Position numbers and translations under genes: made by a program
Assembly: GCA_964527835.1 (NCBI GenBank)
Contig: CAZGNV010000004.1
Coordinates: forward strand, 71,976 to 135,975
Reading direction: 5' to 3'
Length of the DNA: 64,000 bases
Source: JAFDCJ01 sp964527835
GTDB lineage: Bacteria > Desulfobacterota > Desulfobacteria > Desulfobacterales > JAFDCJ01
The notes under the pieces: model-generated
What the model saw: only the letters and a program-made list of their open reading frames with translations
What the model was told of the DNA's origin: nothing
Databases searched by the model: none
Part shown: positions 7,937 to 15,844 of the stretch, piece after piece
How positions within the stretch are numbered: position 1 is the first letter of the stretch
Layout: each line of letters opens with the position of its first letter

Positions 7937-9169
7937 TTATGGCTTTTTGATAATCAAGCAGGTGTTCACCCCGCCAAAGGCGAAATTCTGGACGGCGGCG
8001 ATGCGAATGTCGGCCTCCATAAGGCTGCGGGCATGCCGGATCATGGCGCAGCGCTCATCGATCTCCTCCAGGTTCAGGGTGGGGGCGATAAAGCCTTTTT
8101 CCATCATGTACAGGGTGAGCAGGGCTTCGATGGCCCCGCACGACCCCATGGTATGTCCCATGTAGCTTTTGAGCCCGGTGACCACCGGACCGTCCGCGTA
8201 CACCCTGCCGGTGGCCTGGGCCTCGATGGTGTCGCCCATTTTGGTGGCCGTGGCATGGGCGCTGACAAAATCCACCGCATCGGCGCTGACGGCCGCATCC
8301 TCAAGCGCCAGCCGGATGGTGGCGGTAATGCCCTCCGGGTTCGGCAGAATCAGATCCCCGCCGTTGTTGGTGCAGGAAAAGCCGATGATTTCCCCCAGGA
8401 TCTGAGCGCCGCGCTTTTTGGCGAATTCAAAATCTTCCAGCAGCAGGGCGCCGGCCCCCTCGGCCACCACCAGGCCGTCGCGGTGCTTGTCGAAGGGCCG
8501 CGGCGTCAGGTGCGGCGTGTCGTTGTATTCGGTGGAGCAGGCCAGCAGGTTGTCAAACACCGCCACCGTGGTGGTGTCATACTCGTCGGCGCCGCCGCAG
8601 AGCATGGCATCCTGGCGGCCGAATCGGATCATTTCGTAGCCGAAGCCGATGGACTGGCTGCTGGTGGTGCAGGCCGTGGAGGAGGAAATCACCCGTCCGG
8701 TGATGCCGAACATCTTGGTGATGTTGACCGCCGTGGTGTGCACCATGGATTTTAAATAATCCACGGCTCCGATGGAGGAAAAACGGGTGCGCGATCCGCT
8801 GAAAAAGGATTTGTATATTTCCCTTTGAACCGACGGGCTGCCGTGGGTGGAGCCGAAAGCCACCCCCAGTCTGCCGGAGGTGATAAAGGCATTGTCCAGC
8901 CCGGAGGCTTCCAGGACTTCCTTGGCCACCTGGCAGGCATAATAGGACACCGGGCCCATGGTCTTGCGATAGTGGCGTTTGAAATCGAAGCTGATGGGAT
9001 AATCAACGGTGCCGAACACCCCGGAATGAATATAACCGGACAGCAGGTCGTCGGGTTTCATTTTTTTAACCCCGGAGACCCCCTGCTCCAGGTGACGGAT
9101 AATTTCATCTTTGCTATGGCCGATGGGGGTGATGGCGCTGCCGGCCGTAATGACGACTCTGCGTTGCAT
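7937..9169 (-). CDS. Beta-ketoacyl-ACP synthase (FabF-like)
   Basis: 410 residues counted from the ATG at 9169. An in-frame extension upstream has no family resemblance and crosses a non-coding gap. The thiolase-fold active site is complete: Cys167 in SSSTACTTS, His305 in SAHATATKMGD and His339 in GHTMGSCGA, so a condensing rather than chain-length-factor role is expected. It elongates ACP-bound acyl chains with malonyl-ACP. It lies between the ACP gene (82-bp gap) and the acyltransferase gene. With only one ketosynthase visible, further condensing partners may lie upstream of the window start. It is the specialised copy for this cluster rather than housekeeping FabF, judging by the neighbours. 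Confidence 0.88.
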   Translation of the reverse strand: MQRRVVITAGSAITPIGHSKDEIIRHLEQGVSGVKKMKPDDLLSGYIHSGVFGTVDYPISFDFKRHYRKTMGPVSYYACQVAKEVLEASGLDNAFITSGRLGVAFGSTHGSPSVQREIYKSFFSGSRTRFSSIGAVDYLKSMVHTTAVNITKMFGITGRVISSSTACTTSSQSIGFGYEMIRFGRQDAMLCGGADEYDTTTVAVFDNLLACSTEYNDTPHLTPRPFDKHRDGLVVAEGAGALLLEDFEFAKKRGAQILGEIIGFSCTNNGGDLILPNPEGITATIRLALEDAAVSADAVDFVSAHATATKMGDTIEAQATGRVYADGPVVTGLKSYMGHTMGSCGAIEALLTLYMMEKGFIAPTLNLEEIDERCAMIRHARSLMEADIRIAAVQNFAFGGVNTCLIIKKP

Positions 9170-9251
9170 TTCCAAAATCCCGGGGTGCGCTGATGGCGGC
9201 CCCAATGTTGTTAGGTGGAATTTCCGGCCGCTGTTGGGGACGGATTTGTGA

Positions 9252-9533
9252 TCATGCCTGCCGGGTCTTTGCTTCTCCGGGGGCCCGGCTGCCTGCCAGC
9301 ATTTCAATGTAATCCAGAATCTGATTGATGGTTCGGATTTCCATGGCCATCTTTTTTTCGGCCCGGCTCAATTCCGAGCCGAGCATAATTTCGATCTCGC
9401 GCAGCAGCTCGATGGCATCGATACTGTCAAACTCGTGTATCTCCCTCAGGTCATCGTCGAGCCCGGGATTGTCGATCTCAAACTGATCGCTGAAGATCCT
9501 GATAATCTCGGATTGTATTTCGTCACGCGTCAT
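9252..9533 (-). CDS. Acyl carrier protein
   Basis: 93 residues, acidic, four-helix ACP pattern. The phosphopantetheine site is the serine of FDSIDAIELL (Ser37), equivalent to the DSL motif of classical ACP but with Ile in third place, as often seen in dedicated ACPs of polyene-type clusters. It carries the growing chain for the ketosynthase encoded just downstream. The C-terminal tail after residue 80 is longer and more basic than in housekeeping ACP. It is 33 bp downstream of the LpxL-type acyltransferase gene in the same operon. Confidence 0.85.
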   Translation of the reverse strand: MTRDEIQSEIIRIFSDQFEIDNPGLDDDLREIHEFDSIDAIELLREIEIMLGSELSRAEKKMAMEIRTINQILDYIEMLAGSRAPGEAKTRQA

Positions 9534-9566
9534 GAAAGCTGGCCCCTGGATGATAAAAACAAAATA

Positions 9567-10499
9567 TTACATCTTCTGCCCGGTTTGTTCAACCCCAAAT
9601 GATTGCGGCGCCGGTTTCGCTCCAGCGCGCAGAAAGGGCTTGAAATGATACCATTGCAGCGGATGGCGTCGCAGCGCCGCTTCCAGGGCATCGGCATATT
9701 CTTGGGCTGACTGCCGGATGGCCGCATCTCGCTGGTCGCGGGCGGCGGCAGTGATGGATATGGGCGGCGACATGTTGAACTGGTAGTGGTTTTTTCCGGT
9801 GCGGAAGGCAAAAAAAATGAAGATGGGGGCGCCCGATACCAGCGCCAGCACATGGGGCGTCTGGGGCAGTGCGATTTCATGGCCCAAAAATTTCGCCGCC
9901 ACCGTGCGTTGATCCTTTTTCCACACCAGATCCCCGGCCATTGAAACCACGCCGCCTTCCTGAACGAATCGGATGCCCTCGACAATATCCAGGGGCGATC
10001 CGCCGTGTTCGTCCGCCGCCACGATCCGGATGTCATTTTGAACCAGGCTCTGTTTTTGAATCCGTTCGATCTGTTCTTTCTGTTTGGCTCCCATGTACAG
10101 CAGCAGCGGGGTTTTCTTGAGCCGGCGTTTGAGCAGGTGGGCGCCCACCTCCCAGTTGCCCATGTGGGACATGAGCAAGATGGCGCCGCGGCCGCCGGCC
10201 AGGTTTTGCTCCAGGTGCTCCAGGCCGCTGGAAGTATAGGTGATGGCATCAAATTCCTGCAGCACAAAGCGGTCGAAAACGACATCCGTAAAATTATGAA
10301 ACTGCCGCCAGGCGCACCACAGGTGAAACAGCCGGCCGCGATCGGGGTACAGGGCACGGTATAATCTTACGGAGTTGTTGACCCGGGCCGGGAAAAACAG
10401 GAAATATCCCGTGGCCACAAACCAGGCAAACAGCCCAAAGACCCAGGGGCCCAGGATTTTCGTCAGCCGGGTGGTGGTTTTATAGAATAATTCGCTCAT
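9567..10499 (-). CDS. LpxL-type lysophospholipid/lipid A acyltransferase
   Basis: 310 residues with an N-terminal membrane segment (about 17-36). The HX4E catalytic pair of the LpxL/HtrB family is present as SHMGNWE (His112, Glu117), followed by the usual GGVVSMAGDL and LPQTPHVLALVSGAPIF region. The enzyme family moves an acyl chain from ACP to a lipid acceptor at the inner membrane. In aryl-polyene clusters a similar acyltransferase accompanies a GT2 enzyme, exactly as here (GT2 gene upstream at 10625-11356). The 125-bp gap to that gene holds a repeat-like sequence. Confidence 0.82.
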   Translation of the reverse strand: MSELFYKTTTRLTKILGPWVFGLFAWFVATGYFLFFPARVNNSVRLYRALYPDRGRLFHLWCAWRQFHNFTDVVFDRFVLQEFDAITYTSSGLEHLEQNLAGGRGAILLMSHMGNWEVGAHLLKRRLKKTPLLLYMGAKQKEQIERIQKQSLVQNDIRIVAADEHGGSPLDIVEGIRFVQEGGVVSMAGDLVWKKDQRTVAAKFLGHEIALPQTPHVLALVSGAPIFIFFAFRTGKNHYQFNMSPPISITAAARDQRDAAIRQSAQEYADALEAALRRHPLQWYHFKPFLRAGAKPAPQSFGVEQTGQKM

Positions 10500-10624
10500 G
10501 ACCGTTCAAAGGCTTGAATGGCGCTCAAAAATGGCTTTTTGCAACTCAATCAAGTTCGTTTCTCATCGGCTGCCGCCGGGCGGCATAAACAAGCTTTTTA
10601 CGAACCCATCAACCGATTAAGGCC
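10500..10624. repeat. Intergenic repeat-family remnant
   Basis: This 125-bp gap inside the minus-strand operon carries pieces of the interspersed repeat family: GGCGCTCAAAAATGGCTTTTTGC near 10517 (compare 35030 and 55900) and GCTTTTTACGAACCCATCAAC near 10590. No gene is visible. It could hold an internal promoter or processing site for the distal half of the operon. Confidence 0.45.
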
Positions 10625-11356
10625 TCAATGTTTTCCCACGAAAGGGTGCAGCAGGATCCTGCGGGTGATCAACCGCGAAAAGGTGCAGGTGTTTCTTAAA
10701 AAGTCGACAAACGGCCGGAAATGGGAGACCCGTTCGCCGGCCGGGGCATAGCAAACCCCGACCGGCACTTCGACAACCGGGATTTGCTTCCAGCAGGCTT
10801 TTACCAGGATTTCGATTTCAAATTCGAAGCGCCGGGCCTTGACGTTCAGTTCCAGAGCTTCCGGCAGGGGATAGATCCTGAACCCGCTTTGGGTGTCCCG
10901 CAGGCGGGGCCCTCCCGCACAGGCGATCCAGAAATTTGAAAAACGGCGGCCGAAGCGGCTGGTCCAGGGGACATTTTGTCCGTCCATGCCCTGCCGCAGG
11001 CCCACCACGATGGGGCGGGCGTGTTCCCCGATGGCCCGCATCATCAGCCGGGCATCGGCCGGGTTATGCTGTCCGTCGGCATCGATGGTAATGGCCCAGT
11101 TCGCCACTTCGGCGGCGGCGGCAAAACCGGTGAGCAGGGCCGCTCCCTTGCCGCAGTTTTGCGGATGGTGCAGAACGTGGATATGCTTGAAGGCGCTGAT
11201 TCTTTCATAACTGCCATCCGTGGAACCGTCATCGACCACGAAAACCGGCATATCCAGCTCCAGGGATTTTTTGACCACGTCTTGGATGTGCCGTTGATGG
11301 TTGTACACCGGGATGACAACGGCAAATCGCTGTTTTTGCGCAGGTGACAGGTCCAT
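10625..11356 (-). CDS. GT2 family glycosyltransferase (polyprenyl/dolichol-phosphate mannosyltransferase-like)
   Basis: 243 residues from the ATG at 11356, whose A overlaps the stop codon of the upstream gene (TGATG), indicating coupled translation. GT-A motifs are clear: VVIPVYNHQ, VDDGSTDGS for the nucleotide-sugar, DADGQH for the metal/catalytic region and DTQSGFRIYP. No membrane helices are evident, so it is probably membrane-associated only at the C-terminus. GT2 enzymes paired with an LpxL-type acyltransferase are a hallmark of aryl-polyene clusters (ApeJ region). The role would be sugar addition to the lipid head group. The donor sugar is unknown. Confidence 0.82.
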   Translation of the reverse strand: MDLSPAQKQRFAVVIPVYNHQRHIQDVVKKSLELDMPVFVVDDGSTDGSYERISAFKHIHVLHHPQNCGKGAALLTGFAAAAEVANWAITIDADGQHNPADARLMMRAIGEHARPIVVGLRQGMDGQNVPWTSRFGRRFSNFWIACAGGPRLRDTQSGFRIYPLPEALELNVKARRFEFEIEILVKACWKQIPVVEVPVGVCYAPAGERVSHFRPFVDFLRNTCTFSRLITRRILLHPFVGKH

Positions 11357-13083
11357 CAGGATCCGTGCACAGCTGCAGGCAAAAACGCCACGGCCCACGT
11401 CCCCGGCCCGAAATGAACCCCGGAGGTCAACGATATGGGCTGCAGCAAGATTTCACTGGACTCAAACCGGGCGGCGATGGCTTTTTGGGCCGTAGTCTCC
11501 ACCCAGTCGCGATTATCACTGTACTCCAGCATGATCAGGGGAGCCGAGCCGAACGGGCAGGCGGAGTTCAGTTTTTCAAGGGCGAATTTCAGCTGGGCGG
11601 CTGCGTTTTTTGCCGTGCCCATCTTTTTGGCACCTTCAGCCGTGGGGCTGATGATGGGCTTGACATGCAGCATGTCGCCGAAAAATGCACTGGATTTGGA
11701 CAAGCGCCCGCCGGCGGCAAGATATTTGAGCTTGTCCAGAAAAACATATTCCTCACAAGTCCGGACCGCCCGCCGGGCAAAATCGATCACCGCTTCCGGG
11801 TCGTCGGTTGTTTGGGCATACCGGGCGGTGGCCAGGGCAATGGTGCCCAGGCGGCCCGAGGCCGCCCCCGTATCGATGACGATCAGGCGGCTGCCCGCAT
11901 CATTGTGGTTTTTCCACTGCATGGCAACGTCAAAGTTGCCCGTATAAACAGAGCCGACGCAAAGGTACAGCACCCGGGGGTATAGTTCCGTCACCCGCTG
12001 GTAATACTGGTGGCGCTCGAACATCGAGGCCTGGGAGGTGGAGGCCTGGATGCCGGCCCGCATGTTCTGATAAAGTTCGGTGGCGGTAAACAGACTTTCC
12101 GGCAGGGACTTGTCGCCGGCGATGATGTAGCTGTCCAGCAGGGTGACACCCAGTTGGCGGGCCATTTCCCGGCTCATGGAGCCGGCGGCATCGGTCATGA
12201 TATGAAGAGCGCCTTGTGGGCTGGATTGTTTGAAAGCGTTGATCTGGGCGGCGAGATCGTCGTCGGTCCACTGCACCACCTGCCCGAGATCCTCCATTTT
12301 GCGGCGTAAAGACGCCACGTCTGCGGTGTGCAGGTGAACCTTCAGGTAGTCCTTGTGGGGGATCAGCACCACGTTGTCGCCGTTTTGGCGCAGGCGGTCG
12401 ATTTTTTCCTGTTCATTGCCGTCCAGGCGGATGACGGTGTCCACACAGTGGCCGGCTTCCATTTGAGCCTGAAAGGACGAAGAGATTGCAAGCAGACCCT
12501 TGAATCGCGCTGCCAGCGGTTGAAACCCGTCGGTCCGGCCGGCGAGGTGCTTGAAAAAACTTTCAAAAAACAGATACATCCCCAGCGCGCCGGAGTCCAC
12601 AACGCCGGCGGGCTTCAGACCGGGCAGCAGTTGGGGGGTTAATTTTACGGCCGCCTCCAGCTGGTCGATGATTTCGTCAACGGATGCATCCAGGGCCGGC
12701 CTGCCGTTTTTGGCCAGGACATCCACCAGGGTGTCGAAAACCGTCAGCATGGTTCCGTGGACCGGGTTGCTGACAGCCTGCCAGGCTTGGTCGCGGCCCA
12801 GTTTCGCAGCCTGCAGAAGATCTTCCAGGGTGTCGGCCGTCAGAAAGCCGGCGAAAAAGCGGGCTGCGATGTTGCCGGAGTTTCCCCGCGCGGCCAGCAG
12901 CAGCTGCTGGATGGTCGCATCCCGGTTTTCATCCAGGTAGCGCAAGGGCGTGAGGCTGGCGATCAGGTTGCGACCGGTATCACCGTCGGCCACTGGAAAG
13001 ACATTGATGCTGTCCAGAACGTCGGACCAGGCGGCCACCCTTTCAACACCGGCAATGTGGGCTTTTTGAAAATCCGGTTTCAT
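11356..13083 (-). CDS. FakA-FakB fusion: DAK2-domain kinase plus DegV fatty-acid-binding protein
   Basis: 575 residues with two modules. Residues 1 to about 200 form a DAK2/DhaL-type kinase domain with NVFPVADGDTG (Asp33 and Asp35 would bind Mg-ADP) and a GNSGNIAARFFAGFL helix. A linker domain at about 200-285 has an HTADV segment like the middle domain of FakA. Residues about 290-570 are a DegV/EDD fold that binds a fatty acid, with TASTSQASM-like Ser/Thr loops and the AGGRLSKSSAFFG region. In Gram-positive bacteria FakA and FakB are separate and together phosphorylate fatty acids to acyl-phosphate. Here they are fused and sit between a thioesterase (4-bp overlap) and GT2. A recycling or activation step for chains released by the thioesterase is a reasonable inference. 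Confidence 0.8.
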   Translation of the reverse strand: MKPDFQKAHIAGVERVAAWSDVLDSINVFPVADGDTGRNLIASLTPLRYLDENRDATIQQLLLAARGNSGNIAARFFAGFLTADTLEDLLQAAKLGRDQAWQAVSNPVHGTMLTVFDTLVDVLAKNGRPALDASVDEIIDQLEAAVKLTPQLLPGLKPAGVVDSGALGMYLFFESFFKHLAGRTDGFQPLAARFKGLLAISSSFQAQMEAGHCVDTVIRLDGNEQEKIDRLRQNGDNVVLIPHKDYLKVHLHTADVASLRRKMEDLGQVVQWTDDDLAAQINAFKQSSPQGALHIMTDAAGSMSREMARQLGVTLLDSYIIAGDKSLPESLFTATELYQNMRAGIQASTSQASMFERHQYYQRVTELYPRVLYLCVGSVYTGNFDVAMQWKNHNDAGSRLIVIDTGAASGRLGTIALATARYAQTTDDPEAVIDFARRAVRTCEEYVFLDKLKYLAAGGRLSKSSAFFGDMLHVKPIISPTAEGAKKMGTAKNAAAQLKFALEKLNSACPFGSAPLIMLEYSDNRDWVETTAQKAIAARFESSEILLQPISLTSGVHFGPGTWAVAFLPAAVHGS

Positions 13084-13505
13084 GGTGAAAGCTCCAGGGC
13101 CTGGCGGATATCATCCGGTATTTCAAACAATATTTCCATGGCGGGATATTTTACCGCCACCTGCTCGCTTCTGCCTTTGGCGCAAAGCTGGTCGTTTTTG
13201 ATCAGCTTGATTTTAAAATCGATCACGATCTTGTATTGGGCCTCGGCCACCGTGGCCTCGCAGATGAATTCATCGCGGTATTTCAGGGAAACGATGTACT
13301 TTGTGGCGGTTTTTATTATCGGAAACAGACAGCGGGTCTTTTGATAATAATCAAACAGATCGATTCCCACGTCATGAAAGAGCGCTGAGCGCGTCTGATC
13401 GAAATATTTCAGGTAATTTCCATGCCACACCATGTTCATGGGGTCCAGGTCGTAAAACGGCACCGTGAAGGTCATCGCATGGCTTTTGTACACTTGGTTA
13501 TTCAT
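13080..13505 (-). CDS. 4HBT/YbgC-type hotdog acyl thioesterase
   Basis: 141 residues from the ATG at 13505 (a GTG one codon upstream is also possible). The N-terminal hotdog signature FYDLDPMNMVWHGNYLKYFD includes the catalytic Asp and the HGNY turn of YbgC-like thioesterases. It hydrolyses acyl-ACP or acyl-CoA to the free acid. It is the first gene of the minus-strand arm and overlaps the FakA-FakB fusion by ATGA, so release and re-activation of acyl chains may be coupled. Aryl-polyene clusters carry a thioesterase of this class (ApeK role). Confidence 0.82.
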   Translation of the reverse strand: MNNQVYKSHAMTFTVPFYDLDPMNMVWHGNYLKYFDQTRSALFHDVGIDLFDYYQKTRCLFPIIKTATKYIVSLKYRDEFICEATVAEAQYKIVIDFKIKLIKNDQLCAKGRSEQVAVKYPAMEILFEIPDDIRQALELSP

Positions 13506-13616
13506 CACCGAAAACTCAAATCAGGCCCTTATTACGGGTTCATCAATAAAATGCATAAATAATAAAATTATATTATTTTAATTTCAGAATCAACTAAAAA
13601 GCCGGAAATTCGTTAT

Positions 13617-13645
13617 TTGACACATCCGCGCCTTTACTTTATATT
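13617..13645 (+). promoter_or_regulatory. Near-consensus sigma-70 promoter
   Basis: TTGACA at 13617-13622 and TATATT at 13640-13645 are separated by 17 bp, in a 205-bp AT-rich divergent gap (13506-13710). It drives the plus-strand gene starting at 13711, which has a strong AGGAGG site at 13696-13701. A promoter for the divergent thioesterase operon must lie in the same gap but is not clear. Confidence 0.75.
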
Positions 13646-13710
13646 GCCTCGCAAAAAACCACATTCTACCCGTCCAATCAGGGCAGGGACACCCCAGGAG
13701 GAAATGCAGG

Positions 13711-14697
13711 ATGGCGGATAAAAACCGGATCTACCTTGAAGACATCGGCGAAATCGTCATGTCGCGCGGCGGCAGAGACATCTGGCTGGTGAAGGAAATT
13801 TCGCAGCATGAAGCCTTTCGGGGCCGCAGCCTGCCGGATAAGATTTATGTGGTCGATTTTCCCGGCCGGGGGCTGGGCGAGGAATTTTTGCTCAGCCGCC
13901 AGGCCTGCGGCGCCGAGAAGTTTTTAATGATCAAGGAAATCGGCCATGACATGATGCGCCTTTTCGAACGCATGTTTGACGGGAAACTGGCGCAGTTTGT
14001 GATCCTGTGGGGGGGACGCCCGCTGGATCTGCTGGATGCCAACCCGCCGCTGCACCGTTCCCGGCTGCCCGACACGACTTACATCAAATTGACCCGCATT
14101 GAGGACAGCACCGTTTCCCGCGGCTGGAACATTGTTGAAAGCTCCTTTGTCGGCGAGTGGTGGCGGGATGAGACCTGGATTATCATGGAAGAATGCATCG
14201 CTTCGGGTTCGACTTTGACCTATTTCGTGGAAGAGGCCCTGCACCATCACCGACCCGAGAAGATCTTCCTGTTTCCGGTGTGCGCCAGCCTCGAAGGGCT
14301 GGAGGGGATCTGCCGGATATGCAATGAACGGGGGGTCGAGCTGATCCCGGTTTACAACGGTGCGCTGATCCAGGTCGCTGAAAAAGGCGTGACCCTGCCG
14401 TATACCGATCTCGGCCTTCAGCCCCAGACCATTGTCACCCATCATTTTTTCCATGACCTCAATGAGCGCTACCAGGGCCGGCCGCTTTGCTGGGTGGGGG
14501 ATATCGGCGATTCGATCTACAAGCCGGAAGATCATCTCATCGAGACGCTCAGTGACATGCTGGCGGTGGGGATGGATTTTGAAAGAGAAGATTTTTCGCT
14601 CTGGAGTCCCATCGTGCGTTCGGAGCGGTTTCTCACCCGCCTGGAGGCCTCCCACGGCGGATTGTTCCGGGCGGTGGGCAAGTACCTGAAGTCCTGA
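13711..14697 (+). CDS. Phosphoribosyltransferase-fold protein of unknown substrate
   Basis: 328 residues, soluble. Residues 155-170 (WIIMEECIASGSTLT) resemble the PRPP-binding loop of type I phosphoribosyltransferases: hydrophobic strand, two acidic residues (Glu160, Glu161), then Gly/Ser/Thr. It is followed by an alternating strand-helix region (FLFPVCASLEGLEGICRICN) as in that fold. The canonical DD is EE here and the loop is TG-less, so catalysis is uncertain. The N- and C-terminal thirds have no recognisable domain. It has its own near-consensus promoter and a perfect ribosome binding site, so it is probably well expressed. The neighbour downstream is an MBL hydrolase 22 bp away. Confidence 0.55.
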   Translation: MADKNRIYLEDIGEIVMSRGGRDIWLVKEISQHEAFRGRSLPDKIYVVDFPGRGLGEEFLLSRQACGAEKFLMIKEIGHDMMRLFERMFDGKLAQFVILWGGRPLDLLDANPPLHRSRLPDTTYIKLTRIEDSTVSRGWNIVESSFVGEWWRDETWIIMEECIASGSTLTYFVEEALHHHRPEKIFLFPVCASLEGLEGICRICNERGVELIPVYNGALIQVAEKGVTLPYTDLGLQPQTIVTHHFFHDLNERYQGRPLCWVGDIGDSIYKPEDHLIETLSDMLAVGMDFEREDFSLWSPIVRSERFLTRLEASHGGLFRAVGKYLKS

Positions 14698-14719
14698 ACC
14701 AGAAAAACGGTGAACACGA

Positions 14720-15553
14720 ATGCATTTCAAAGTTACAACCCTGTCCGAAAACAACATTGGCCCCTCCAGCCAGGGCTTGATCGCAGAGCACGGCCTTGCG
14801 TTTTACATTGAGGCTGCAGATCGACGTATTCTGTTTGATACCGGGCAGAATCTCGTTATCGCCAATAATGCCGAAGTCCTGGGCATTGATCTTGTCCGTA
14901 TCGATACGGTGGTCTTAAGCCATGGCCATTACGATCACACCAGCGGCATTAAAACCCTTTTGAAGTGCAACACGGGTTTTACGCTTTATGCCCATCCGGA
15001 TGTATTTGACGCCAAACTAAGGGAGAAAGGCGATGATTACAAATATATCGGTATACCCGTTGACCGAAAGGAGCTGGAACAAAAGGGCATAAAAATCCAG
15101 CTCGACAGGGATCCCGTCTCCATAGCCCCCGGCATCACCACCACCGGAGAAATACCGCTTGATAATGATTTTGAAAAGGTGGGGTCAATTTTCTATCTTA
15201 AAAAAGGGGAGGATTATCCGGCCGATACCATGGTTGACGACCGGGCGATGATCCTGGATACGGACCAAGGAGTGGTGGTGCTGCTGGGCTGCACGCACCG
15301 GGGGGTGATCAACACCTTGGATCACGTTACCCAAATTAGCGGCCGCAACACGATCCATGCCATCATGGGCGGTCTGCACCTGGGCAACGCCTCAGGCGAG
15401 AAGCTGGCCACCGTAATCGAACACCTGCATGCCTTCGGGCTGGAAAAAATAGGCGTCGGGCACTGCACCGGCTACAAGGCCTTTGCGGCCCTTGCCAGTG
15501 AATTCAAAGACAAGGTTTTTCTCAACGTGGTTGGCAATGTGATGCAATTTTAA
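14720..15553 (+). CDS. MBL-fold metallo-hydrolase
   Basis: 277 residues. The metal site is intact: SHGHYDH (His68, His70, Asp72, His73), a later GCTHRG and GGLHLG, and a C-terminal HCTG histidine. This arrangement belongs to the group containing the methanopterin-precursor enzyme annotated as ribofuranosylaminobenzene 5'-phosphate synthase, and most members are uncharacterised hydrolases. No signal peptide. It probably forms an operon with the upstream phosphoribosyltransferase-like gene, which makes action on a phosphoribosyl compound conceivable, but this is inference. Its end marks the left border of the accessory island. Confidence 0.8.
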   Translation: MHFKVTTLSENNIGPSSQGLIAEHGLAFYIEAADRRILFDTGQNLVIANNAEVLGIDLVRIDTVVLSHGHYDHTSGIKTLLKCNTGFTLYAHPDVFDAKLREKGDDYKYIGIPVDRKELEQKGIKIQLDRDPVSIAPGITTTGEIPLDNDFEKVGSIFYLKKGEDYPADTMVDDRAMILDTDQGVVVLLGCTHRGVINTLDHVTQISGRNTIHAIMGGLHLGNASGEKLATVIEHLHAFGLEKIGVGHCTGYKAFAALASEFKDKVFLNVVGNVMQF

Positions 15554-15732
15554 GATTGTGATCGTCTGGATCGTTTTGATGGTTTAGATCCTCCGCTTCT
15601 TCTAAGCCTTACCGGATCAAGCCAGAATTTTGCAACCTTATCATCATGTTCAACATGTATGTGCAGCGGCTCATCTCTATCATCGGCATAAAAGAAAAAC
15701 CGATATGGCCCAATTCTCATCACTGTTGGCAT
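15550..15732 (-). pseudogene. DUF4160 protein, C-terminally truncated
   Basis: 60 residues. The first 43 follow the DUF4160 consensus closely (MPTVMRIGPYRFFFYADD, then HIHVEHDDKVAKFWLDPV). DUF4160 proteins are usually 80-90 residues and often pair with a DUF2442 partner. Here the family sequence stops after SGG and the frame runs into a basic low-complexity tail ending inside the stop of the MBL gene. No DUF2442 partner is found beside it. It reads as a decayed remnant at the island edge. Confidence 0.6.
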
Positions 15733-15844
15733 TGGTTAATTTTTCATTAATAGTTATCGTGGCATGGTGGAATCATTGTGGGGCCCGAACCCGCATTACT
15801 GGATTACCCCGGCATCTGAGCTGCAACGGAAATACCAAACTCGT

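Noticed and set aside
7211..8755. 514-codon open frame on the plus strand
   Set aside because: It lies antisense to the acyltransferase and ketosynthase genes, whose catalytic motifs are intact. The sequence is Gly/His/Gln-rich as expected for a GC-rich antisense frame.
1..13505. True ladderane biosynthesis cluster
   Set aside because: Radical SAM and FAS genes fit, but no phytoene-desaturase-like or FabZ-like gene is in the window, and the LolA/GT2/LpxL set points more to an aryl-polyene-like product.
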